A DNA stretch of 7,571 bases from Chitinophagaceae bacterium UBA4412 (GTDB lineage Bacteria > Bacteroidota > Bacteroidia > Chitinophagales > Chitinophagaceae): the NCBI GenBank assembly GCA_002400445.1, contig DGQO01000140.1, positions 450-8,020 on the forward strand, in the 5' to 3' direction. Position numbers and translations under genes: made by a program. The notes beneath the pieces are model-generated. The model saw only the letters and a program-made list of their open reading frames with translations, was not told the DNA's origin and did not search any database. Of the stretch, positions 1-5,028 are shown in pieces. How positions within the stretch are numbered: the first letter of the stretch is position 1; each line of letters begins with the position of its first letter.

Positions 1-72
1 GCCGATTTTCCTATAAAATTCATAGACCAGGACTTTAGTAAATTGAGATTCGGTGAAATGCCGTATCTATGA
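1..72 (+). CDS. Possible C-terminal tail of an upstream gene (partial)
   Basis: Frame 1 is open from the left edge to a TGA at 70-72 and would encode 23 residues ending in GEMPYL. The other two plus-strand frames hit stops by position 36. Twenty-three open codons are weak evidence on their own, and the peptide is not recognisable as any family. The alternative is non-coding DNA, or a divergent minus-strand gene starting at an ATG at 23 and running off the left edge. The sequence to the left would settle it. Confidence 0.25.
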   Translation, partial: ADFPIKFIDQDFSKLRFGEMPYL

Positions 73-79
73 ATATTAA

Positions 80-98
80 TTAAGGTTATCAACCTTAA
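80..98. repeat. Perfect 8-bp inverted repeat upstream of the LOG-family gene
   Basis: TTAAGGTT (80-87) and AACCTTAA (91-98) are exact reverse complements separated by the three bases ATC. The repeat lies 15 bp upstream of a -7 promoter-like box at 113-120, so a dimeric regulator bound here would touch the promoter. It also starts 7 bp after the possible upstream stop codon, so it could be a weak terminator stem. No T-tract follows on the plus strand, which favours an operator or chance. The symmetry is directly visible; the function is inference. Confidence 0.5.
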
Positions 99-139
99 GA
101 AATTTCGCAAGATAAATTTGCGCTCTTGCAGGAATTTCT
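98..139. repeat. Long imperfect inverted repeat (potential hairpin) in the LOG-gene leader
   Basis: AGAAATT (98-104) pairs with AATTTCT (133-139), and GCAAG (107-111) pairs with CTTGC (125-129). If T105/G132 and C106/G131 also pair, with A130 bulged, the stem is about 14 bp. The loop contains TAAATTTG, which also resembles a -7 promoter box. It could be a cruciform, an operator around the promoter, or an RNA hairpin if transcription starts further upstream. No T-run follows on either strand, so a standard intrinsic terminator is unlikely. Confidence 0.45.
113..120 (+). promoter_or_regulatory. Candidate -7 box for the LOG-family gene
   Basis: TAAATTTG matches all defined positions of the Bacteroidota -7 consensus TAnnTTTG. 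No TTG or TTTG -33 element is visible about 19-23 bp upstream, where the 80-98 inverted repeat lies instead. If used, it would give a 5' untranslated region of roughly 115 nt. The box sits in the loop of the 98-139 inverted repeat, so the match may reflect that structure instead. Confidence 0.35.
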
Positions 140-242
140 CACCAATATTTCAGGCGTTCTCTTTTTTCAAAAATCCAGCTTACGATTTCTTTTTGCAATT
201 CATGCCCGTACAAGTAAAGTCTTTTGACTAAATTGAAAATCT

Positions 243-977
243 ATGGCAATGAAAAAGAAGCCGGCAAAAGAGGAGATCAGATTTTTAGATGGACCCCAAA
301 GCCGCTGGAAGGATTTTGTGTTTACCCTAAAAGTGGTGGTTGATTTTATTCGTGGTTTCAAAACCCTTCATTTCGTTGGGCCTTGTGTTACTATATTTGG
401 CTCCGCCCGCTTTAAAGAAGATCATCCTTATTATACACAAACAATGGAACTTGGCGCCGCCGTGGCCCGCCTTGGTTTTACGGTGCTTACCGGTGGCGGC
501 CCCGGCATTATGGAAGCGGCCAACAGGGGTGCAAAAGAAGTAGGCGGCAGGAGCGTGGGTTGCAATATTGTGCTGCCGCATGAACAACAGCACAATCCTT
601 ACCTGGATAAGTGGGTTGATATGAAATTCTTTTTTGTACGTAAAACTTTGCTCATCAAATACTCTTACGCATTTATCGTAATGCCGGGAGGCTTTGGTAC
701 GCTGGATGAATATTTTGAAGCGCTCACTTTAATACAGACGAAAACAATATCAGACTTTCCTATCATTATATTTGGCAAAACTTTTCATGCAGAAATTATC
801 GCCCATATTGAACGCATGAAAGAAGCGGGAACCATCTCTCCGGAAGACCTCAGACTTTGCCTGTTTACCGATTCCATTGAAGAGGCCATCAACCACCTCG
901 AAATCCACAGTATCAAAAAATTTCATTTAAAACCAGAAGAGCCAGGTCACAAATTTACATGGCTCTTTGAAAGATAA
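243..977 (+). CDS. LOG-family protein (TIGR00730-type Rossmann-fold nucleotide phosphoribohydrolase)
   Basis: This 244-residue protein belongs to the LOG family, whose characterised members hydrolyse cytokinin riboside 5'-monophosphates or other nucleoside monophosphates to free base plus ribose 5-phosphate. The family hallmarks are present: FGSAR near residue 52, GGGPGIMEAA at 84-93, an Arg-Lys pair at 133-134, and PGGFGTLDE at 148-156 with the catalytic-type Glu156. There is no signal peptide or membrane segment, so it should be cytoplasmic. It is somewhat longer than the shortest (about 190-residue) LOG proteins, with a basic N-terminal extension and a polar C-terminal tail. The ATG at 243 has no Shine-Dalgarno sequence, which is normal in Bacteroidota; the ATG at 249 is an alternative start. 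Such proteins are often labelled lysine decarboxylase, which the motifs do not support. The true substrate here is unknown. It converges with arsM and appears to be transcribed alone. Confidence 0.9.
   Translation: MAMKKKPAKEEIRFLDGPQSRWKDFVFTLKVVVDFIRGFKTLHFVGPCVTIFGSARFKEDHPYYTQTMELGAAVARLGFTVLTGGGPGIMEAANRGAKEVGGRSVGCNIVLPHEQQHNPYLDKWVDMKFFFVRKTLLIKYSYAFIVMPGGFGTLDEYFEALTLIQTKTISDFPIIIFGKTFHAEIIAHIERMKEAGTISPEDLRLCLFTDSIEEAINHLEIHSIKKFHLKPEEPGHKFTWLFER
937..967. repeat. 8-bp inverted repeat at the 3' end of the LOG-family gene
   Basis: AAGAGCCA (937-944) and TGGCTCTT (960-967) are exact reverse complements with a 15-nt loop. The repeat lies inside the last codons of the LOG gene. Read on the minus strand it falls about 20 nt past the arsM stop codon and is followed by CTGGTTTT, so it could be a weak arsM terminator. 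No T-run follows on the plus strand. The symmetry could also be chance within coding sequence. Confidence 0.35.
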
Positions 978-988
978 AAAGGTATTGC

Positions 989-1822
989 TTAACAACAACT
1001 GGTGCCGCAGCAGGCTTCCTGCTTCTCGGCATAAACGGTAATGCTGAAAATGATGTTTTTATTTGCATTGTACACTTTGATTTCTTCTTCGCTTAAATAA
1101 TCTTTCAGGATATCATCAGGGATAATAATGGGTTTCTCTTTTTGCAGTGTAAGGCCTTTAAAACCGGCTAGCTTTATAATGTTGAGATATTCTTCTTTCT
1201 GAATTGCACTGGCCACGCAGCCTGCATACATTTCGGCAGCATTTTTAATGCGCTCGGGTAATTCTCCCGTAAGTACAATATCTGAAATGCTAAAGTGACC
1301 GCCCACTTTTAAAATACGATACACTTCACTAAATGCCTTTAATTTATCAGGTACAAGATTCATCACACAGTTGCTTACCACTACATCTGCTACTCCTGCA
1401 GCAATGGGAATTTTTTCAATATCCCCTAACCGGAACTCTACATTATTAAACTGTAGTTTATCTGCATTGGTCCGGGCTTTTTCTACCATTGCTTCTGTAA
1501 AATCAACGCCAATTACTTTACCGGTTTCTCCCGTTTCATGCCGGGCTACAAAACAATCATTGCCTGCACCACTGCCGAGGTCTACAACTGTATCACCCTT
1601 TTTTATTTTTGCAAATGCTGTGGGTAATCCGCAACCAAGTTTTAAATCCGCATCAGGATTATAGCCTTCTAACTGGTCGTATTCATCACTCATGATATTG
1701 TACACCTCTGTGCTGCAACTCCCACTCCCGCAGCATGAACTTGCATTTGTATTGCTGTCTTGCAAAGCAATTTCACTGTATTTCTGCTTTACCATTTCTT
1801 TTATTTCTGCTGACTTATCCAT
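989..1822 (-). CDS. arsM: Arsenite S-adenosylmethionine methyltransferase ArsM
   Basis: This 277-residue class I methyltransferase matches ArsM, which transfers methyl groups from S-adenosylmethionine to As(III) in the cytoplasm, giving methylated and eventually volatile arsenicals. The SAM-binding motif I is DLGSGAGND at 81-89, followed by the acidic VIGVDF at 103-108. The cysteines expected for arsenic chemistry are present: Cys64 (LGCGLP), Cys152 (SNCVMNL) and Cys202 (YAGCVAS). The last two correspond to the As(III)-binding pair of characterised ArsM proteins. Extra cysteine clusters lie at both ends: CCGSGSC (30-36) and CCGTSCC (271-277). I chose the ATG at 1822. The frame stays open to an ATG at 1885, but that start would overlap a -7 promoter-like box, and the added 21 residues do not look like ArsM. 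No arsR, arsenite pump or arsenate reductase gene is in the window, so arsM stands alone here. It is read in the same direction as ahcY but lies beyond the ahcY terminator, so it probably has its own promoter. Confidence 0.93.
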   Translation of the reverse strand: MDKSAEIKEMVKQKYSEIALQDSNTNASSCCGSGSCSTEVYNIMSDEYDQLEGYNPDADLKLGCGLPTAFAKIKKGDTVVDLGSGAGNDCFVARHETGETGKVIGVDFTEAMVEKARTNADKLQFNNVEFRLGDIEKIPIAAGVADVVVSNCVMNLVPDKLKAFSEVYRILKVGGHFSISDIVLTGELPERIKNAAEMYAGCVASAIQKEEYLNIIKLAGFKGLTLQKEKPIIIPDDILKDYLSEEEIKVYNANKNIIFSITVYAEKQEACCGTSCC

Positions 1823-1882
1823 TGTAAAATGTTTTAATGGTCTGTTTAAATTTCCTGCCGATTTATAAAAAGGACGGTATTG

Positions 1883-1890
1883 CAAATTTA
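1883..1890 (-). promoter_or_regulatory. Candidate -7 box for arsM
   Basis: On the minus strand this reads TAAATTTG followed by C, a full match to the defined positions of TAnnTTTG. Transcription would begin near 1876, giving a leader of about 55 nt before the ATG at 1822. No TTG-type -33 element is visible at the expected distance. The position downstream of the ahcY terminator supports independent transcription of arsM. Confidence 0.45.
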
Positions 1891-2006
1891 CGAAGCAACG
1901 CTATGTTTTTGAGGGATAAGTATTGCACATCCATACATCCTCATGTTAAGATTATTGGAATGTCCTTTAACTGCTTATCAAGGAGGAAAGAGATCATTTT
2001 CAGCAT

Positions 2007-2037
2007 AAAAAAAGTCCCGGCGCAGGGCCGGGACTTT
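2007..2037 (-). terminator. Intrinsic terminator of ahcY
   Basis: AAAGTCCCGG (2011-2020) and CCGGGACTTT (2028-2037) form a perfect 10-bp stem with a 7-nt loop. On the minus strand the stem runs into seven consecutive T (2013 down to 2007), the standard layout of a Rho-independent terminator. It begins 19 bp after the ahcY stop codon, so it should end ahcY transcription before arsM. The plus strand also carries a short A-run before the stem but only GTATT after it, so termination should be mainly leftward. Confidence 0.92.
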
Positions 2038-2056
2038 GTATTAAAAAGAACGTTGA

Positions 2057-3385
2057 TTAATAACGATACATATCACTCTTAAAAGGACCTTCAGCAGGTA
2101 TGCCAAGATATTCTGCCTGTGCTGGTGAAAGGGTTTCCAGTTCTACACCAATTTTGCTCAGGTGCAGGCGGGCAACTTTCTCATCAAGATGCTTAGGCAA
2201 TACATATACTTTGTTTTCGTATTTGTCAGCATTGGTCCACAATTCAATCTGGGCCAGGGTTTGGTTAGAGAAACTGTTGCTCATTACAAAACTTGGATGA
2301 CCGGTAGCACAACCAAGATTTACCAGGCGGCCTTCAGCAAGTATGATCACTTCTTTGCCTTCGATGTTGTACAAATCTACCTGTGGCTTGATGGTATCTT
2401 TCGTTTCTCCGTAATTTTCATTGAGCCAGGCCATATCAATTTCAATATCGAAGTGACCAATGTTGCACACAATCGCTTTGTCTTTCATCAGGCGGAAATG
2501 TTGCTCCGTAATCAGATCACGACAGCCAGAAGCAGTTACAATAATATCAGCTTCTTTTACAGCATCTACCATTTTCTTTACTTCAAAACCATCCATAGCA
2601 GCCTGCAGTGCGCAGATTGGATCAATCTCCGTAACAATTACCCTTGCGCCAGCACCACGAAGGCTTTGGGCACTTCCTTTACCCACATCACCATAACCAC
2701 CTACAACGGCAACCTTACCAGCCATCATCACATCAGTTGCACGACGAATAGCATCTACCAATGATTCCTGGCAACCGTACTTATTATCAAATTTAGACTT
2801 GGTAACAGAATCATTTACGTTGATAGCCGGGATAGGCAAAGTGCCTTTAGCCATTCTTTCGTAAAGGCGATGAACACCAGTGGTAGTCTCTTCGCTCAAA
2901 CCTTTAATACCGGGGATCAGTTCTGTGTATTTATCAAAAACAATGTTGGTAAGATCACCACCATCATCCAGGATCATATTCAACGGACGCTCCGGGCTAC
3001 CAAAAAATAAAGTTTGTTCAATGCACCAGTCAGCTTCCTGTTGGCTCTGACCTTTCCAGGCATACACACCAATACCCGCTTCAGCAATAGCCGCAGCGGC
3101 TTGATCTTGTGTAGAGAAGATATTGCATGAACTCCACTTTACTTCTGCACCAAGCGCAATAAGGGTTTCAATAAGCACAGCGGTTTGAATCGTCATGTGC
3201 AGGCAACCAGCAATGCGGGCACCTTTCAGCGGCTGAGACGGACCATATTCGGCACGGATAGCCATCAGGCCAGGCATTTCTGCTTCAGCCAATTTGATTT
3301 CTTTACGACCCCATGCAGCGAGGCTGATATCTTTTACTTTGTGGGCCAGCGAAAAGTCGATGGCAGAACTTGTAAGTGTTGACAT
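2057..3385 (-). CDS. ahcY: Adenosylhomocysteinase (S-adenosyl-L-homocysteine hydrolase)
   Basis: This 442-residue protein is a full-length S-adenosylhomocysteine hydrolase. It reversibly cleaves S-adenosylhomocysteine, the inhibitory by-product of all SAM-dependent methyltransferases, into adenosine and homocysteine in the cytoplasm, using tightly bound NAD. Visible landmarks are GCLHMT with His63, the signature [10 protein letters not shown] at 85-94, DDGGDLT at 140-146, EETTTGV at 165-171, and Lys196/Asp200 in SVTKSKFD. The NAD-binding motif [13 protein letters not shown] lies at 227-239, and GHFD at 310-313. The C-terminus KSDMYRY carries the Lys and Tyr that reach into the neighbouring subunit's NAD site, so the enzyme should be a tetramer with all catalytic residues intact. 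The ATG at 3385 gives a normal N-terminus. The gene is divergent from an Lrp-family regulator, and one operator-like repeat lies just upstream of its -7 box. It ends in a strong terminator. By removing S-adenosylhomocysteine it would support ArsM and every other methyltransferase in the cell. Confidence 0.98.
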   Translation of the reverse strand: MSTLTSSAIDFSLAHKVKDISLAAWGRKEIKLAEAEMPGLMAIRAEYGPSQPLKGARIAGCLHMTIQTAVLIETLIALGAEVKWSSCNIFSTQDQAAAAIAEAGIGVYAWKGQSQQEADWCIEQTLFFGSPERPLNMILDDGGDLTNIVFDKYTELIPGIKGLSEETTTGVHRLYERMAKGTLPIPAINVNDSVTKSKFDNKYGCQESLVDAIRRATDVMMAGKVAVVGGYGDVGKGSAQSLRGAGARVIVTEIDPICALQAAMDGFEVKKMVDAVKEADIIVTASGCRDLITEQHFRLMKDKAIVCNIGHFDIEIDMAWLNENYGETKDTIKPQVDLYNIEGKEVIILAEGRLVNLGCATGHPSFVMSNSFSNQTLAQIELWTNADKYENKVYVLPKHLDEKVARLHLSKIGVELETLSPAQAEYLGIPAEGPFKSDMYRY

Positions 3386-3406
3386 AAATAATTAAAATTT
3401 GAAGGG

Positions 3407-3414
3407 CAAATCTA
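3407..3414 (-). promoter_or_regulatory. Candidate -7 box for ahcY
   Basis: The minus strand reads TAGATTTG, matching all defined positions of TAnnTTTG. Transcription would start around 3400, leaving a leader of only about 15 nt before the ATG at 3385, too short for a riboswitch. No TTG-type -33 element is seen at the expected spacing. That place is taken by the palindrome AGAATATTCT at 3425-3434, so a bound regulator could either block or replace normal -33 recognition. Confidence 0.45.
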
Positions 3415-3421
3415 CATCCTT

Positions 3422-3495
3422 AGGAGAATATTCTATAATTTTATAAAAATAAAGGAGAATATTATTTTTATTTTCACTTTTCAGGAGAAAATTCT
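3422..3495. promoter_or_regulatory. Three phased operator-like repeats between ahcY and the Lrp-family gene
   Basis: Three similar sequences begin at 3422 (AGGAGAATATTCT), 3453 (AGGAGAATATTAT) and 3483 (AGGAGAAAATTCT). Their starts are 31 and 30 bp apart, close to three helical turns, so all three face the same side of the DNA. The core AGAATATTCT of the first copy is a perfect palindrome; the second and third cores each have one mismatched pair. Lrp/AsnC proteins typically bind several such AT-centred, helically phased sites as wrapped oligomers and regulate their own gene. The first repeat overlaps the ahcY promoter region and the third ends 8 bp before the regulator's start codon. The repeats are directly visible; binding by the neighbouring protein is inference. 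They are too far from the ATG (the last AGGAG is 16 nt away) to be ribosome binding sites. Confidence 0.65.
3444..3470. repeat. 9-bp inverted repeat framing the middle operator-like repeat
   Basis: TAAAAATAA (3444-3452) and TTATTTTTA (3462-3470) are exact reverse complements flanking nine bases that contain most of the second AGGAGAATATT repeat. The region is extremely AT-rich, so some symmetry is expected by chance. It may add DNA flexibility or symmetry to the central site of the operator cluster. Confidence 0.4.
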
Positions 3496-3503
3496 TTTTA
3501 TCT

Positions 3504-4010
3504 ATGGCAAAAACAGTAAAAGCAGTACAATCGCCTGCCAGCTCCATCACGATGGATGCTAAAGACATACAGATTTTGCTATTGTTGCAGCAAAATGCCC
3601 GGATATCTGTAAAAGAAATTGCCGACCAGGTACTGTTGAGTAAAACCCCGGTGCATGAGCGTATTAAGCGAATGGAAACTGCGGGAATAATTAAGCAGTA
3701 TGCAGCGCTGCTCGATCATACACTTGTGGGTCGTAGCCTCATTGCTATTTGTTACGTTTCTTTAAAAGAGCATAGCAAGACGGCAGGCTTGCATTTTATT
3801 AAGGCTATTAATGCTATGCCTGAGGTTACTGAATGCTATACCATTTCCGGGGAGTTTGATTTTATGCTTAAAGTGCATACGGCAGATATGAATGCCTACC
3901 ACGATTTTCATGTGAACAAACTTAGCAGCATCGAAAATATGGGGCATGTGCAAAGTGTATTTGTGATGGGTATCATTAAGCAAACACAGCAATTGGTTTG
4001 GGGAGAATAA
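3504..4010 (+). CDS. Lrp/AsnC-family transcriptional regulator
   Basis: This 168-residue protein has the standard Lrp/AsnC layout. An N-terminal winged helix-turn-helix (about residues 18-64, DAKDIQILLLLQQNARIS onward, with SKTPVHERIKRME as recognition helix region) is followed by a RAM ligand-binding domain (about 77-157) with the typical GEFDFMLKV turn at 116-124. Members bind amino acids or related metabolites and form dimers to octamers that wrap DNA. The ATG at 3504 gives a 16-residue polar extension before the usual family start; the ATG at 3552 (Met17) is a plausible alternative. The gene is divergent from ahcY and shares with it 118 bp holding three phased repeats, so autoregulation and control of ahcY are likely. 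The ligand cannot be read from the sequence; methionine-cycle compounds are an obvious guess from context only. Its stop codon directly abuts that of the convergent acetyltransferase gene. Confidence 0.93.
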   Translation: MAKTVKAVQSPASSITMDAKDIQILLLLQQNARISVKEIADQVLLSKTPVHERIKRMETAGIIKQYAALLDHTLVGRSLIAICYVSLKEHSKTAGLHFIKAINAMPEVTECYTISGEFDFMLKVHTADMNAYHDFHVNKLSSIENMGHVQSVFVMGIIKQTQQLVWGE

Positions 4011-4502
4011 TTAAATGCTGAGTGCCATTACATAGTCATTCATAAAATAACCCCGGCCAATATCAAAATCAGCCATCTTCAATACTTTGAAACCCAGTTT
4101 ATCGTAAAACTGTTTGGCCTTATTATGCCTGTTCACTTGTAAGAGTAAGGTTTTTGCTCCCAGGGGTTGTATTGCCCTTATGATATAGTCGATCATTACT
4201 TTGCCCAGTCCTTTGCCCTGCGCTTGCGGCAACACATACAATTTGTGAAGTTTCCAGTTGTTGTTGCTTTCCTGGCCGTAAGAAGCAAAACCCTGCGGAA
4301 TATCATCTGCATACACAATGATAAAACATGCGCCTTCATCCTCCATTTGCTTTGTAAGTGCCTGGGTGCTGTACATCATTTCAAGCATATAATTGATCTG
4401 CTCCTGGCTAATGATGCCAGCATAGGTTTGTGGCCAAACCGAAAAGCAAAGCTCCCTGATCAGTGCTATATCTTCGATAACTGCAGCCCGCACGCTCGTC
4501 AT
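4011..4502 (-). CDS. GNAT-family N-acetyltransferase
   Basis: This 163-residue protein has the GNAT fold that transfers an acetyl group from acetyl-CoA to an amine. Motif A is clear: KLYVLPQAQGKGLGK at 87-101, with the pyrophosphate-binding Q-x-x-G-x-G at 95-100. It is followed by the motif B region NKAKQFYDKLGFK at 127-139. The N-terminus VRAAVIEDIALIREL is the usual first strand and helix. There is no signal peptide, so it should be cytoplasmic. The acceptor substrate cannot be predicted. Its ATG overlaps the stop codon of the upstream exported-protein gene as ATGA, so the two are probably translationally coupled. No terminator hairpin is visible between it and the convergent regulator gene. 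Confidence 0.9.
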   Translation of the reverse strand: MTSVRAAVIEDIALIRELCFSVWPQTYAGIISQEQINYMLEMMYSTQALTKQMEDEGACFIIVYADDIPQGFASYGQESNNNWKLHKLYVLPQAQGKGLGKVMIDYIIRAIQPLGAKTLLLQVNRHNKAKQFYDKLGFKVLKMADFDIGRGYFMNDYVMALSI

Positions 4503-4963
4503 GGTTTTACCGTAATTTTTAAACTGGGAGCATACATAAGCCTGCCCTTATCATCCTTTACAATAATGTCGAAAAAAAGGATTTCTTCTCCGGGCTTCAA
4601 TTGCTGTATGATGGTGCGGCGCCAGATTTCGGGCAGTGGTGTGCTGGTAAATCTTTCTGCTACAATACTGGTGATGGGAGAAACCTTACCGGTGTCTTCA
4701 TCTTCTGTAACGGCCCTGCGCTTATACATGCACTGGTAAGAACTGATATTGTATGGATGTTGTTTTGCATCTGTGATGCGCAGGGGCTCATTAATAATAG
4801 ACGCTACTTTTTCTGCAGAAATCGTGAGTACACTGTCTTTGCTGTCTCCCAGGCTGATGAGCAGGGTGGGTGGCTTGAACTTTGCCTGCGCCTGCAATGC
4901 TGTCGTGCCCGAAAGGGTTATAAATACAGCGAGTAAGAGAGTTGGTATTTTAATGGATTTCAT
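4499..4963 (-). CDS. Small exported protein resembling a GldM C-terminal domain
   Basis: This 154-residue protein starts with a good Sec signal peptide: MKSIK, a hydrophobic stretch to about residue 18, and a likely cleavage site after AQA (25-27). The mature part of about 127 residues has no membrane segment or lipoprotein cysteine, so it is expected in the periplasm or outside the cell. From memory, its pattern recalls the C-terminal domain of GldM, the periplasmic shaft protein of the gliding and type IX secretion motor: an N-terminal ISLGD segment, a central SYQCMYKR strand, and the ending LKPGEEILFFDIIVKDDKGRL then a basic tail. This resemblance is a judgement by eye and is uncertain. 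It would be a stand-alone domain, since GldM itself is about 500 residues and is encoded with gldK, gldL and gldN, none of which is here. It lies 65 bp downstream of valS and overlaps the acetyltransferase gene by 4 bp. Confidence 0.75.
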   Translation of the reverse strand: MKSIKIPTLLLAVFITLSGTTALQAQAKFKPPTLLISLGDSKDSVLTISAEKVASIINEPLRITDAKQHPYNISSYQCMYKRRAVTEDEDTGKVSPITSIVAERFTSTPLPEIWRRTIIQQLKPGEEILFFDIIVKDDKGRLMYAPSLKITVKP

Positions 4964-5028
4964 TTGCCGAATTTACAAGCTAATCAGATCATGATGGGTT
5001 AATTAACGAATTGTTTAAAGAACCGGTA

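Noticed and set aside
218..229. Small hairpin AGTC-TTTT-GACT just before the LOG-family start
   Set aside because: A 4-bp stem is too short to be meaningful without conservation.
1980..1986. Perfect Shine-Dalgarno-like AAGGAGG on the plus strand
   Set aside because: No start codon with a following open frame lies at the right distance; the short plus-strand frame through here begins upstream at 1837 and runs through the ahcY terminator.
2162..2764. 200-codon plus-strand open frame inside ahcY
   Set aside because: It is fully antisense to a well-conserved enzyme gene, its residues show no domain pattern, and no promoter or start context supports it.
3386..3406. Possible SAH or SAM riboswitch before ahcY
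   Set aside because: The gap between the likely transcription start and the ATG is only about 15 nt, and no riboswitch-like pairing is seen.
3463..3476. TATTTTTA and TATTTTCA as -7 boxes for the Lrp-family gene
   Set aside because: Both miss defined positions of TAnnTTTG, and such matches are expected by chance in this very AT-rich stretch.
4002..4012. Fourth copy of the GGAGAATA repeat at the end of the regulator gene
   Set aside because: It is the Gly-Glu-stop codons of the gene, is more than 500 bp from the cluster, and lacks the palindromic core.
4167..4739. 190-codon plus-strand open frame antisense to the acetyltransferase and exported-protein genes
   Set aside because: It lies opposite two genes with recognisable protein features and has no family pattern of its own.
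4964..5028. Promoter for the exported-protein gene (TAAATTCG just upstream of its ATG)
   Set aside because: It misses one defined -7 position, has no -33 partner and lies so close to the ATG that the transcript would be nearly leaderless.
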